Source of the DNA: Microbacterium imperiale
Lineage (GTDB): Bacteria > Actinomycetota > Actinomycetes > Actinomycetales > Microbacteriaceae
Length of the DNA: 64,000 bases
Assembly (NCBI RefSeq): GCF_017876655.1
Contig: NZ_JAGIOK010000001.1
Span: 186,001-250,000, forward strand
Reading direction: 5' to 3'
Shown here: positions 8,426-18,300 of the stretch, piece by piece
How positions within the stretch are numbered: the stretch's first letter is position 1
How the letters are laid out: each line of letters opens with the position of its first letter
Program-made: the position numbers and the translations under genes
The notes under the pieces: generated by a model
The model's database searches: none
Seen by the model: only the letters and a program-made list of their open reading frames with translations
What the model was told of the DNA's origin: nothing

Positions 8426-9304
8426 ATGGGAACGACGGCGCGCGCTCACCCCTTCAGCGGGCCGAGTGATCTCCACCTCCACTCCCTGCGATCGGACGGC
8501 ACCGAGCCTCCGGCCGCCGTCGTGCAGGCGGCGCACCGCCACGGATTGCGCACCATCGCGCTGACCGACCACGACACGACTGCCGGGTGGGCCGAGGCGG
8601 CCGAGGCCACCGCTTCGCTCGGGATGACACTGCTGCCCGGCATGGAACTGAGCGCGCGGCACGAGTGGCGCACGGTGCACCTGCTGGCCTACCTGTTCGA
8701 CCCGGACCACCCGAGACTGCGGGCCGAGATGGAGCGCATCCGCGAGGACCGTGTGGGCCGTGCCGAGCGCATCGTGCGCAGCATCTCGCGCGAACACGAC
8801 CTGACCTGGGACGACGTCCTGGCCCAGACCGGCGTCGGAGCGACCGTCGGGCGTCCGCACATCGCCGATGCGCTCGTGGCGCGGGGGCTCGCCGCCGACA
8901 GGGCCGAGGCGTTCGCCGGCATCCTGCATCCGAGTCAGGGTCACTTCACCCCGCACTACGCGCCGGACCCGTTCACGGCGGTGTCGCTCGTCGTCGCCGC
9001 CGGGGGCGTGCCGATCCTCGCGCACCCGTCGCCGAGCGGCCGCGAGCGGATGATGGCGCCGGCGGTCCTGCGCGAGCTGGTGGCGCGCGGGCTCGCGGGC
9101 TTCGAGATCGGGCATCGCGAGAACACCGCGGACGGCAAGCGCGCGCTGCGGGCCCTGGCCGGTGAGCTGGACCTGATCGTGACCGGGTCCAGCGACTATC
9201 ACGGCCTCGGCAAGCCGAACCTGCCCGGAGAGCACACCACCGCTGACGACATGGTGGCGCGCATCATCGATCGCGGAAGCGGAACGGCGCCCGTCTACGC
9301 GTAG
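8426..9304 (+). CDS. PHP-domain phosphoesterase (TrpH/RNase AM-like)
   Basis: A 292-residue PHP-family metal-dependent phosphoesterase. Metal-binding motifs are visible: SDLHLHSLRSDGT (His at 17 and 19), TDHDTT (47-52), Glu74 in GMELSA, LAHPSP, and SDYHG near the C-terminus. The length and an inserted helical segment at about 100-165 match the TrpH/YciV group. E. coli YciV is a 3',5'-nucleotide phosphatase/5'-exoribonuclease (RNase AM); that activity is an inference here. Its 3' end is convergent with the DEAD-box helicase gene and a hairpin spans its last codons. Confidence 0.87.
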   Translation: MGTTARAHPFSGPSDLHLHSLRSDGTEPPAAVVQAAHRHGLRTIALTDHDTTAGWAEAAEATASLGMTLLPGMELSARHEWRTVHLLAYLFDPDHPRLRAEMERIREDRVGRAERIVRSISREHDLTWDDVLAQTGVGATVGRPHIADALVARGLAADRAEAFAGILHPSQGHFTPHYAPDPFTAVSLVVAAGGVPILAHPSPSGRERMMAPAVLRELVARGLAGFEIGHRENTADGKRALRALAGELDLIVTGSSDYHGLGKPNLPGEHTTADDMVARIIDRGSGTAPVYA

Positions 9305-9317
9305 AGGGGCGCCGTTC
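9282..9317. terminator. Bidirectional hairpin between the PHP and DEAD-box genes
   Basis: An 11-bp perfect inverted repeat (9282-9292 and 9307-9317) with a 14-base loop that contains the palindrome CTACGCGTAG. It overlaps the last codons of the PHP gene and lies just past the stop of the convergent helicase gene. There is no U-tract, as in many actinobacterial terminators. Confidence 0.5.
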
Positions 9318-9331
9318 GATGCGGATCCGGG

Positions 9332-10792
9332 TCAGCCCGCTGCCGGGGCTGCCGGGCCACCGGCGCCCGAACCGCGGCGGCGGCGACGACGGCGCGGCGA
9401 CGTCTTGCCGTCGCGGTGCTCGGCCCCGCCGCCGTCGTGGGTTCCGGCTCCTGCCGGCGTCTCGCCCGTCGTGGTGCCGTCGCCCGAGGCCGCGGCGGAG
9501 GTCGTCGCGGCGTCGCCGGCACCGCGTGAGCGGCGACGGCGCGGGCGCTGCCCCGAGCCGTCCGACGCCTCGGTCGACGCGGTCTTCACGCTCTGCGTCG
9601 TGGGCAGCTTGCGCAGGCGGCCCTTGGTCCCGGCAGGAATGGCGAGGTCTTCGAACAGGTGGGGGCTCGACGAGTACGTCTCGACCGGCTCAGGCTGGCC
9701 GAACTCGAGCGCCCGGTTGATGAGCGCCCACTTGTGCAGGTCCTCCCAGTCGACGAAGGTGACCGCGATGCCGGTGCGGCCGGCTCGTCCGGTACGGCCG
9801 GCGCGGTGCAGGTACGTCTTCTCGTCGTCGGGGATCGTGTGATTGATGACGTGGGTCACGTCGTCGACGTCGATGCCGCGCGCGGCGACATCCGTCGCGA
9901 TGAGCACGTCCTTCTTGCCGGCCTTGAAGCCCGCCATCGAGCGCTCGCGCGCTTCCTGGCTCATGTCGCCGTGGACGGCACCGGCATTGAAGCCCCGGTC
10001 GTTCAGCTCGTCGACGAGCTTCTGAGCCGCGCGCTTCGTGCGCGTGAAGATGACCGTCTTGCCCCGGCCCTCGGCCTGCAGGATGCGGGCGATGATCTCG
10101 TCCTTGTCGAGCGAGTGCGCGCGGTACACGAGGTGCTTGATGTTCGCCTGCGTGAGGCCCTCGTCGGGATCGGTCGCGCGGATGTGGATCGGGTTCGACA
10201 TGAACCGGCGTGCCAGAGCGACGATCGGGCCGGGCATCGTCGCCGAGTAGAGCATGGTGTGGCGGACGGGTGCCACCTTCTGGAAGATCTTCTCGATGTC
10301 GGGGAGGAATCCGAGGTCGAGCATCTTGTCGGCCTCGTCGAGCACGACCTCCGTCGCGTTCGACAGGTCGAGCAGACGCTGTCCCGCGAGGTCGATCAGA
10401 CGCCCCGGGGTTCCCACGACGATCTGCGCACCCGCCTTGAGCTGGTCGATCTGGCCTTCGTAGGCCTTCCCGCCGTAGATGGCGACGACGCTCGTGGAGC
10501 GGTTGCGCGTGAGCATGTCCATGTCCTCGAACACCTGCACCGCGAGCTCGCGCGTGGGGACGACGATGAGGGCCTTCACGCCGGGTGCCGGATCGAGACC
10601 GAGGCGCTGGACGACCGGGATGCCGAAGCCGAAGGTCTTGCCGGTGCCGGTCTTGGCCTGCCCGATGATGTCCTGGCCCGGAAGGCCGAGGGGGATGGTC
10701 TGCTCCTGGATGGGGAACGCATCGACGATCCCCTTCTCAGCGAGGGCGTCGACGATGTCCTGGTCGACGCCGAGATCAGCGAAAGTGGTCAT
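9332..10792 (-). CDS. DEAD-box ATP-dependent RNA helicase
   Basis: A 486-residue DEAD-box helicase. The Q motif is near residues 24-31 (DAFPIQEQT), motif I is AKTGTGKT (46-53), Ia is VPTRELA, Ib TPGR, motif II DEAD (152-155), motif III SAT (183-185), IV VIFTRTK, V ATDVAARGID and VI HRAGRTGRAG (329-338). The final 70 residues are Arg/Gly/Thr-rich and basic, probably an RNA-binding tail. It should unwind structured RNA in decay, ribosome assembly or cold adaptation, like RhlE/CsdA-type members. The leader upstream of ATG 10792 is long (about 100 bases if the -10 at 10896-10901 is used) and contains a GC-rich hairpin. Confidence 0.95.
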   Translation of the reverse strand: MTTFADLGVDQDIVDALAEKGIVDAFPIQEQTIPLGLPGQDIIGQAKTGTGKTFGFGIPVVQRLGLDPAPGVKALIVVPTRELAVQVFEDMDMLTRNRSTSVVAIYGGKAYEGQIDQLKAGAQIVVGTPGRLIDLAGQRLLDLSNATEVVLDEADKMLDLGFLPDIEKIFQKVAPVRHTMLYSATMPGPIVALARRFMSNPIHIRATDPDEGLTQANIKHLVYRAHSLDKDEIIARILQAEGRGKTVIFTRTKRAAQKLVDELNDRGFNAGAVHGDMSQEARERSMAGFKAGKKDVLIATDVAARGIDVDDVTHVINHTIPDDEKTYLHRAGRTGRAGRTGIAVTFVDWEDLHKWALINRALEFGQPEPVETYSSSPHLFEDLAIPAGTKGRLRKLPTTQSVKTASTEASDGSGQRPRRRRSRGAGDAATTSAAASGDGTTTGETPAGAGTHDGGGAEHRDGKTSPRRRRRRRGSGAGGPAAPAAG

Positions 10793-10868
10793 GGATGGCG
10801 TGCCTGTCTGGCGGTGAGAAGCCGCCGGGTGAACGAGTCCACGCCCTTCACTCAGCCACAGGCGCGGG

Positions 10869-10889
10869 GCCCCGGTCCGATGCCGGGGC
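10869..10889. repeat. GC-rich inverted repeat in the helicase leader
   Basis: GCCCCGG at 10869-10875 pairs with CCGGGGC at 10883-10889 around a seven-base loop. It lies within or next to the 5' leader of the DEAD-box helicase gene and could shape that RNA; no family was recognised. Confidence 0.45.
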
Positions 10890-10893
10890 GCAT

Positions 10894-10918
10894 CCAGCCT
10901 AGCGCGACCCTAGGCTGG
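10894..10918. promoter_or_regulatory. Palindromic divergent promoter (two TAGGCT -10 boxes)
   Basis: CCAGCCTAG (10894-10902) and CTAGGCTGG (10910-10918) form a perfect 9-bp inverted repeat. Each arm holds TAGGCT: on the plus strand at 10911-10916, six bases before GTG 10923, and on the minus strand at 10901-10896, pointing towards the DEAD-box helicase. The plus-strand copy has leaderless spacing. The repeat may be a symmetrical promoter, an operator, or both. Confidence 0.5.
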
Positions 10919-10922
10919 AGCC

Positions 10923-11639
10923 GTGGTGAGCTGGTTCTTCAAACGCAAGCGTCCCGTCGGACGCACGCTCCGGCTGCGTTCGCGCGGCGACTACGGCGAC
11001 GTCCGCCGTGTCGATTTCGAGGAGCTCGCGCCCGACATCGACACGTTCCTCGGACAGGCCGCCTATCTGCAGCTCGGGTACTTCGAGACCCTGAGCGATC
11101 TCATCGCGTCGACGCCGGAGCTGTCGCAGAAGGAGTCGCTGTCGCTCGCGGCCGGGACGGCGCTGCTGAAGCACCGCGAGCTCGTCGGCGTCATCCGCGA
11201 TCGCGGGGCCGATCCGCTCGAGCTCATGCTCCCGTTCCGCGAGCCGCTCGACGCGTTCCGCCGCGCGACGCACGGGGCCCGACCGCTCGAGACGATGCTG
11301 TCGGTGCACCTGACGGCGGGGATGCTCGACGACTTCTACCTCGCCCTCTCGGCGAGCTACGGCGACACCGGGCGTCAGGTCGCGGTCATCCTCCGCGCGC
11401 ATGACGACCGCAGCGCGCTCGTGCGGATCATCACCGAGGCGATCGCGGCCGACGAGCAATGGCGTGGACTGCTGTCGCTGTGGGGGCGCCGACTCGTCGG
11501 CGACACGTTGCTGATCGCTCGGGCAGCCCTGCGGTCGACGTCGCTCGAGCCCGCGAACGAGAAGCGCGTCGAGCCGACCTACGCCGACGTCATGGCCGCC
11601 CATTCGCGCCGGATGGCGGCGATGGGCCTCGAGGCCTGA
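10923..11639 (+). CDS. Ferritin-like fold protein (MiaE-like)
   Basis: A 238-residue, mostly helical protein of the ferritin-like group often annotated in actinobacteria as similar to the tRNA hydroxylase MiaE. Helical segments carry Glu and His residues (YFETLSDL, KHRELVGVI, MLDDFYLAL, IITEAIAADEQW), but I cannot assign a complete di-iron ligand set, so oxidase activity is not assured. The basic start VSWFFKRKRP is not a signal peptide. GTG 10923 is six bases after a TAGGCT -10 box. It is divergent from the RNA helicase, an arrangement that would suit a role in tRNA or RNA metabolism; the true function is unknown. Confidence 0.75.
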   Translation: MVSWFFKRKRPVGRTLRLRSRGDYGDVRRVDFEELAPDIDTFLGQAAYLQLGYFETLSDLIASTPELSQKESLSLAAGTALLKHRELVGVIRDRGADPLELMLPFREPLDAFRRATHGARPLETMLSVHLTAGMLDDFYLALSASYGDTGRQVAVILRAHDDRSALVRIITEAIAADEQWRGLLSLWGRRLVGDTLLIARAALRSTSLEPANEKRVEPTYADVMAAHSRRMAAMGLEA

Positions 11640-11661
11640 GAGTCGGTCCGACCGGATCGGA

Positions 11662-11952
11662 TCAGCCGATACGGAGGCGGCGCCGCTCCTGCGCATCGCG
11701 CGACGCGCGCACGCGCGTGAGCACGATCAGCACGAGCGGGACGATCAGGGCGGGAGCGAGGACGGCGACGACCCAGATCACCGGGTCGGTGATGCCGACG
11801 CCGAACCAGGTCAGCATCGCCCAGGCCGCACCCGCCACCAGCGCCCCCATCACGGGGGCGAGGGCGGCGCCGCGCGCGTCGCGTCCCGGCACGAGCAGTT
11901 CCGCGGCGAGCCCGATGGCCGCCCCGAGGATCAGCGCGAGCAGGATGTGCAC
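11662..11952 (-). CDS. Small membrane protein of unknown function
   Basis: A 96-residue protein with about three hydrophobic helices (residues 2-20, 30-52, 57-81) and a basic Arg-rich C-terminal tail that should lie inside the cell. I recognise no family with certainty. GTG 11952 is the start; the stop of the upstream DUF3107 gene lies three bases away, so the two are co-transcribed. It is convergent with the ferritin-like gene. Confidence 0.7.
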   Translation of the reverse strand: MHILLALILGAAIGLAAELLVPGRDARGAALAPVMGALVAGAAWAMLTWFGVGITDPVIWVVAVLAPALIVPLVLIVLTRVRASRDAQERRRLRIG

Positions 11953-11955
11953 GGG

Positions 11956-12180
11956 TCAGGCCACGAAGCCCACGCGGCGGGTCTGGTCCGTGCCGACCTC
12001 GACGAAGGCGATCCCGGCCGTGGGGATGATGTAGGAGCTGCCCTTCGCGTCGGTCAGCTCGACGAACGCGGCGTCGGAGGACAGCGCCTCGGAGATCTTC
12101 GCGCGGACGGCATCGGCCGAGTCGTTCGACTCCAGGCTGAGCTCGCGTCCGGTGTGGCTGATGCCGATACGAATCTCCAC
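11956..12180 (-). CDS. DUF3107 family protein (TB9.4-like)
   Basis: A 74-residue protein of the actinobacterial DUF3107 family, related by size and sequence to the mycobacterial antigen TB9.4. It starts VEIRIGISHTGREL and ends in a beta-rich segment; function is unknown. GTG 12180 is chosen because a strong purine-rich ribosome binding site (GGAGGAGGAG) lies seven bases upstream, while a longer in-frame reading from 12249 would start in non-conserved sequence. It is divergent from adnA, as I recall its mycobacterial relative being close to the same helicase genes. Confidence 0.82.
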   Translation of the reverse strand: MEIRIGISHTGRELSLESNDSADAVRAKISEALSSDAAFVELTDAKGSSYIIPTAGIAFVEVGTDQTRRVGFVA

Positions 12181-12221
12181 GAAAATCTCCTCCTCCGCGA
12201 CCGTCCCTCGGGCGCTCTTCG

Positions 12222-12227
12222 ACTCTA
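12222..12227 (-). promoter_or_regulatory. -10 box for the DUF3107 gene
   Basis: TAGAGT on the minus strand. The predicted transcript starts near 12215, giving a leader of about 35 bases that includes the GGAGGAGGAG ribosome binding site. Confidence 0.42.
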
Positions 12228-12294
12228 CGACACCCGTCGCGCGCGGCACCGGGCGTGGTCACGCCCTGGGCGAACGCCTGTCGGAGGTGCGGGT

Positions 12295-12300
12295 TACCGT
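12295..12300 (+). promoter_or_regulatory. -10 box of a leaderless promoter for adnA
   Basis: TACCGT, then six bases, then ATG 12307. The spacing places the transcription start at the A of the start codon. Confidence 0.48.
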
Positions 12301-12306
12301 GGAGCA

Positions 12307-15300
12307 ATGCCCTCGCTCGCGCCCGACGTCGTCCTCGATGCCGCGCAGTCGCGCGTGGTGGACCTCCCGGTCGACGCGAGCGCCGTCGTCGTCGGGGCCC
12401 CCGGCACGGGCAAGTCGCTCACGGTCGTGCAGCGCGTGCGTCGGCTGGTCGAGGCGGGCGTGTCACCCGACGACCTCGTCGTCCTGACGGCGACCCGTCA
12501 GGCGGCCACGGGTCTGCGCGACGAGCTCGCCGTCGCGGTGGGCGTCGCCACGGCCGGACCCCTCGCGCGTTCGGTCGCGGCGTTCGCGTTCCAGATCGTG
12601 CGCGCCGATGCCGTGCGTCGCGGGCTCGAGCCGCCGCGGCTGCTCACGGGGGCCGATGAGGACGCCCTCGTGCGCGATCTGCTCGCGGGCGACGCCGAGG
12701 ACGAACAGGAGGGACGCACGCGCTGGCCCGACTGGCTTCCCGCGTCCGTCCGCGAATCGCGCGGGTTCCGGGCCGAGTTGCGTGCGTTCATCGCGGAGTG
12801 CACGGCGCTGGGAATCGACAGCCGGACCCTGCGCGAGCGAGCGGAGCGCGAGGGGCGCGAGGCGTGGCGGGCCGCGGCGTCGTTCCTCGCCGACTACGAC
12901 ACGGTCCGGGATGCGATGCGCGGCGCCCACCGCGACGCCGCGGGGCTCGTCGCCGAAGCGGCCGCGATCGTCGCCCGCCTCGGCCTGCCCGATCTGCGCG
13001 TGGTGCTCGTGGACGATGCGCAGGAGCTGACCCGCGGCGGGGTGCAGCTGCTCGAGGCCTGCCGGTCGCGTGGCGTCGCCGTCGTCGCGTTCGGCGACCC
13101 GGACGTCGGGTCGGGCTCCTTCCGCGGCGCGGCGCCCGAGAACTTCGCGCGGTTGGCCACGGGCGTCGAGCTCCTCGTCCTCGATCGGGTCCACCGCGCC
13201 GACGGCGGCCATGCCGATCTGGTGTCGGCGGTCACGACCCGCATCGGCGCCATCGGGGTCGTCGCCCATCGTCGTCCCGCCGCGTCCGACCACCGCACCG
13301 CCACCGCCGCGCTGCGCGCCCTCGTGCTGCGTTCGCGCACGGAGGAGTTCGACACGATCGCGCGCATCCTGCGGGAGCGCCACATCCACGCCGGGGTGCC
13401 CTGGGAGCAATGCGCGGTGATCGCCCACGACAGCCGTCAGGTCGGCGCGCTCGAGACCGAGCTCGCGGCGCGCGAGGTGCCGACGGTGACCTCCGGTACG
13501 GGCTCGGCGCTGCGCGACTCCGCCGTCGTGCGCGACCTGCTGCGGGTCGTCGACCTCGCCGCACGACCGCACGAGGAGTGGACGCGCGACGAGATCGTCG
13601 GGGCCCTCGCGGGCGCCGGGCTCGACGCCGTCGACCAGCGTCGGCTGCGCTCCGCGCTGCGGCATGCGACCGGAGACGCCGCCGCGTCGTTCGTCTCGCC
13701 GTGGGAGACACTGCGGTCGGCGATGGTGCACCCGGCCGAGTTCGCCCTCGTCGACCTGCGCGAGGCCCGTCGGGCGGCGCGGGTCGCCGACACGCTCGCC
13801 GCGGTGCACGACCTGATCGCCGAGGGAGCCACGGCGCACGAGCTGCTCTGGGCCGCGTGGGAGGGCTCGGGGCGCGAGCGTGCGCTGCGCGAATCCGCCC
13901 GCGGGCACGGACCGCTCGCCGCCCAGGCCGATCGCGACCTCGACGCCGTGGTGGCGCTGTTCCAGGCGGCGAAGCGCCACGGCGAGCGGGAAGACGGCAC
14001 CACGCCGATCGCGTTCCTGCGCGGCATCCTCGACGCCGACGTGGGCGACGACCGCTTCGTCGCACCCCCGGCGATGGGGGCCGTGCGGGTGCTCACGCCC
14101 GCCGCCGCGCTCGGGACGGAGTTCGACACCGTGGTGGTCGCCGGTCTGCAGGAGGGAGTCTGGCCGAACCTGCGAGTGCGCGGCAGCCTGCTCGACACCT
14201 GGCGTCTGGCGTACGACGACCCCGCCGCCGCCGACGCCCTCGACCGTCGTCGCTCCGTGCTGCACGATGAGCTGCGCCTGTTCGCTCGCGCCGTCTCGCG
14301 CGCCCGCGATCATCTCGTCGTCACCGCGGTGTCGGATGACGACACCGGGCCGAGCCCGTTCTTCGACGTCCTGCCCGACCCCGAGGGTGCGCCGCCCGAG
14401 GCAGCGCACCCGCTGACGCTGCGCGGCCTGGTCGCGCGGCACCGCCGCACCCTGACGGATCCGCGGGCTTCGGATTCCGAACGAGCCGACGCCGCGGGTC
14501 AGCTCGTCCTGCTCGCCGACGCGGGCATCGCGGGAGCCGATCCCGACGAGTGGTTCGGGGTCGAGCCGGTGACCTCGGACGCGCCGCTCCGTGACCGCGA
14601 GGCCGAGAGCATCCGGGTCTCGCCGTCGCGGCTCGAGACGCTCGAGGAGTGCCAGCTCAACTGGGTCATCGGCGAACTGGGCGGTGACTCGGGCAGCGCG
14701 ACGGCCGGCATCGGCACGATCGTGCACGGCGCGCTCGAGGTCGCCGCTCCCGACGAGGACGCGCTCTGGTCGGCCGTGGCGGCGCGGTGGGGGGAGCTGG
14801 AGTTCGAGTCGCCCTGGCGCGAGCGCGCGGAACGGACGCGGGCTCGCGACCTCGTCCGCCGTCTCGCACGGTACCTGCGCGATTTCGAGCGAGACGGGGG
14901 ACGCCTCCTCGACGCGGAACCCCGCTTCGAGGTCGAGCTCGCCACGGATGACTCCGACGGGCGGATCGTCGTGAGCGGGGCCGTCGACCGGGTCGAGCTG
15001 CGCGGTGACGGATCGGTCGTGATCGTCGACCTGAAGACCGGCAAGCGCGAGCCCCAGACCGACCGCGCGGTGGCGACGCATGCGCAGCTCGCCGCGTACC
15101 AACTCGCCCACGAGCGGGGCGCGATCCCCGCCGCGGCGGGCCGTCCGGGCGGCGGCGCGATGCTGCTGGTGCTGCGTCCGACCGCAGCGTCGAAGGACTA
15201 CGTCGTCCCGCGGCAGCCGCCGTTCGACGACGACAGCCGCGCGACGTTCGTGGCCCGGGTGCACGAGGCCGCCGCGGCGATGGGCGGCACGACCTTCTCG

Positions 15301-15384
15301 GCTCCGTTCGAAGAGCACTGCCGCGACGACCATTCCTACGGGCTGTGCCGCATCCACACGATCGCCCCGGTGAGCGCGACGTGA
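12307..15384 (+). CDS. adnA: AdnA-like helicase-nuclease subunit
   Basis: A 1025-residue UvrD/Rep-type protein with a C-terminal RecB-like nuclease. With AdnB it forms the actinobacterial double-strand break resection machine that replaces RecBCD or AddAB. Walker A is GAPGTGKS (30-37). Motif II reads LVDDAQE (234-240), with Asp-Asp-Ala-Gln in place of DExQ. The nuclease domain shows a GAVDRVEL metal-site strand and DLKTGK (908-913). Length fits mycobacterial AdnA (about 1050, from memory). Its ATPase is known in mycobacteria to be minor next to AdnB, in line with the altered motif. The stop overlaps the adnB start (GTGA). Confidence 0.88.
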   Translation: MPSLAPDVVLDAAQSRVVDLPVDASAVVVGAPGTGKSLTVVQRVRRLVEAGVSPDDLVVLTATRQAATGLRDELAVAVGVATAGPLARSVAAFAFQIVRADAVRRGLEPPRLLTGADEDALVRDLLAGDAEDEQEGRTRWPDWLPASVRESRGFRAELRAFIAECTALGIDSRTLRERAEREGREAWRAAASFLADYDTVRDAMRGAHRDAAGLVAEAAAIVARLGLPDLRVVLVDDAQELTRGGVQLLEACRSRGVAVVAFGDPDVGSGSFRGAAPENFARLATGVELLVLDRVHRADGGHADLVSAVTTRIGAIGVVAHRRPAASDHRTATAALRALVLRSRTEEFDTIARILRERHIHAGVPWEQCAVIAHDSRQVGALETELAAREVPTVTSGTGSALRDSAVVRDLLRVVDLAARPHEEWTRDEIVGALAGAGLDAVDQRRLRSALRHATGDAAASFVSPWETLRSAMVHPAEFALVDLREARRAARVADTLAAVHDLIAEGATAHELLWAAWEGSGRERALRESARGHGPLAAQADRDLDAVVALFQAAKRHGEREDGTTPIAFLRGILDADVGDDRFVAPPAMGAVRVLTPAAALGTEFDTVVVAGLQEGVWPNLRVRGSLLDTWRLAYDDPAAADALDRRRSVLHDELRLFARAVSRARDHLVVTAVSDDDTGPSPFFDVLPDPEGAPPEAAHPLTLRGLVARHRRTLTDPRASDSERADAAGQLVLLADAGIAGADPDEWFGVEPVTSDAPLRDREAESIRVSPSRLETLEECQLNWVIGELGGDSGSATAGIGTIVHGALEVAAPDEDALWSAVAARWGELEFESPWRERAERTRARDLVRRLARYLRDFERDGGRLLDAEPRFEVELATDDSDGRIVVSGAVDRVELRGDGSVVIVDLKTGKREPQTDRAVATHAQLAAYQLAHERGAIPAAAGRPGGGAMLLVLRPTAASKDYVVPRQPPFDDDSRATFVARVHEAAAAMGGTTFSAPFEEHCRDDHSYGLCRIHTIAPVSAT

Positions 15385-18300
15385 TCGTGTCGCCTGCCGC
15401 CCTCGCCGCGGCTCTCGGACAGTTCCCGCCCACGCCCGAGCAGAGCGCGGTCATCTCAGCCCCGCTCGAACCGTCGCTCGTCGTGGCCGGAGCCGGCAGC
15501 GGCAAGACCGAGACCATGGCCGGCCGCGTCGTGTGGCTCGTGGCGAACGGGCGCGTCTCGCGCGCCGGCATCCTCGGACTGACGTTCACGCGGAAGGCGG
15601 CCGGCGAACTGGCCGAGCGCATCCGCCGCCGTCTCGACCGCTTGGCGGAGTTCGAGACGGCCGGGCTGCTGCCCCACCTGGACGACCTGCACGCGCGCGG
15701 CGCGCTCGACGTGTTCGGCGAGCTCGAGCGCGCGCAGGCGCCCGCGACCGCGCGGCGGGTCACGCTCGAACGGCTTGCCTACGAGAGCGGCGCCCGAGGG
15801 CAGTCGGCGCCGTCGGACTCGCTGCTGGATCGGCCGACCGTGTCGACCTACAACAGCTTCGCCGACGGGATCGTGCGCGAGAACGCGGTTCGGATCGGTC
15901 GTGACCCCGAAGCGGCCGTGCTCAGCGAGTCCGCCGCGTGGCTGCTGATGCGGCGCGTCGTCCTCGAGTCCGACGACGAGCGCCTCGAGAAGCGCGACAA
16001 CGCCCTGCGGACGATCATCGACGGCGCGCTGCACATCGCGCGCGACGGCGTCGACAACCTGGTGGACTTCGACGACCTCGTCCGGTTCGGCGACGCTTTC
16101 GCCGACGTGCTCGAACGTCCCTCCACCCGCAGCGGAACCACCGTGTACGCGGATGTCGCGCGCGCGGCCGAGCAGGTCGGGGCGCTGCCGCTGCTGGCCG
16201 ACCTCGCGCGGGAGTACCAGTCGCGCAAGGCCCGTGCCGGCGTCATCGACTTCTCGGACCAGGTGGCCGGTGCCGTCGCCGTCATCCGCGGTCACGCCGC
16301 CGTCGCCGATGAGCTGCGGGCGCGGCATCCCGTCGTCCTTCTCGACGAGTACCAGGACACCTCCGTCGTGCAGACCGAACTGCTCGCCGCGGTGTTCTCG
16401 GGTACGGCCGTGATGGCGGTGGGCGACCCGCACCAGTCGATCTACGGCTGGCGCGGGGCGAGCGCCGGCAACCTCGGCGACTTCGCCACCGCGTTCGCGC
16501 CCGCCGGCCCGTCGCACCGCTTCTCGCTGGCGACGAGCTGGCGCAACAGCCACCGGGTGCTCCGCGCCGCCAATGCCGTGCTCGCGCCGCTCGCGGACCG
16601 TTCGCCGGTGCCGGTCGATGAGCTGCGTTCGCGGCCCGGGGCGCCGGACGGGCAGGTCGACATCGTCTTCGAAGCCGACCTCGACGCCGAGACCGACCGC
16701 GTCGCCGCGTGGTTCCAGTCGGTGCGCGCCGACCGTGCGCGCCGAGGTGAGCCGACGAGCGCGGCGATCCTCCTGCGCAGCAAGAAGCACATGACACGCT
16801 TCGCCGATGCGCTGGGACGCCGTGGCATCCCGCACCGCATCCTCGGGCTGGGCGGCCTGCTCAGCACTCCCGAGGTCGTGGACGTCGTGTCGGCGCTGCG
16901 TGTCATCAGTGATCCGACGGCGGGTTCGGCCCTGCTGCGGCTGCTCACGGGGCCGCGCTGGGCCATCGGTCTGCGCGACCTCCGCGCCCTCGCCGAGCTC
17001 GCCCGCCGGCTCGCCCGCTCCGACGCCTCGCTGCAGCCGCTTCCGGCGGATGTGCTCGGCGGCGAAGAACGCGCCTCGCTCATCGACGCGCTCGACTTCA
17101 TCCTGCGGGTGCCGGCAGATCACAGCTGGCTGGCCGACCTCACCCCCGCGGCCCGCTCGCGACTGCGCGAGGCGGCCGCGGTCTTCGCGGGTCTGCGTCG
17201 TGCGTCGACGATGCCCGTGCCGGAGCTCGTGCGCCTCATCGAAGCCGAACTGCGACTCGACATCGAGCTCGCCGCCAACGAGAGTCGTGGTCCCGCCCGC
17301 GTCGCGTCCGATCAGCTGCGCGCCTTCGTCGATGAGCTGCAGGGCTTTCTCGCAACGGATGAGTCCGGTTCGCTGCCCAGCCTGCTCGCCTGGCTCGACC
17401 ATGCGGAGCGCCAGGACGAGTTCGCACCGCGCACCGAGCCACCCGAGGACGACGTCGTCCAGATCCTCACGATCCACGGCTCCAAGGGTCTGGAGTGGGA
17501 TGCCGTCGCCGTCGGCCGCGTCGTCGTCGACGAGCTGCCCGCACGTCCCCGCGACAAGCAGGGGTGGCTCGGTTTCGGCGTGCTGCCGTACGCGTTCCGG
17601 GGCGATTCCCGCTGGCTCCCCGAGTTCGCGTGGCAGGCCCACGCGGCGCCGACCCAGCAGGACCTGAAGGCGGCCCTCGCCCGTTTCGCCGATGACAACG
17701 CCGACCGGCAGCGCGAAGAGGAACGACGCCTGGCGTACGTCGCCGTCACGCGGGCCCGGGACGCCCTGCTGCTGAGCGGCTCATCGTGGTCGGGCACGCG
17801 GAATCCGCGCGGTCCCAGCGCTTTCCTCACCGAGATCGCCGAAGCCCTCGATCATGCGATCGACGACGTCGACCCCGGCGAGAATCCGTACCTCGAGCGC
17901 CGTCAGCTCCTGACGTGGCCGCTCGATCCGCTGGGCTCGCGTCGTGCCCCGGTGGATGCCGCCGCCGAGGCTGTCCGCGCCGTCCGTGCCTCCGGTGGGC
18001 GGCCGACGCCGAGCCGCGACCTCGCCCTGCTCCTCGCCGAGCGCGACGAGAGGCGCAACGCCGTGGCTCCGACCGCTCCCACCCGCATCCCCGCGTCGCG
18101 GTTCAAGGAGTTCGCCGCGGACTACGCCGCCGCGGTCGAAGCGGCTCTGCGGCCCCTGCCCGAGCGGCCGTACCGCGAGACCCGGCTGGGCACACGCTTC
18201 CACGCGTGGGTCGAGCAGCGGTCGGGCATCGCTGCGCGCGGACCGCAGCCGGATGCGCCGCTGTGGGAGATCGACGCCGACCTCGACGAGACCGGAACGC

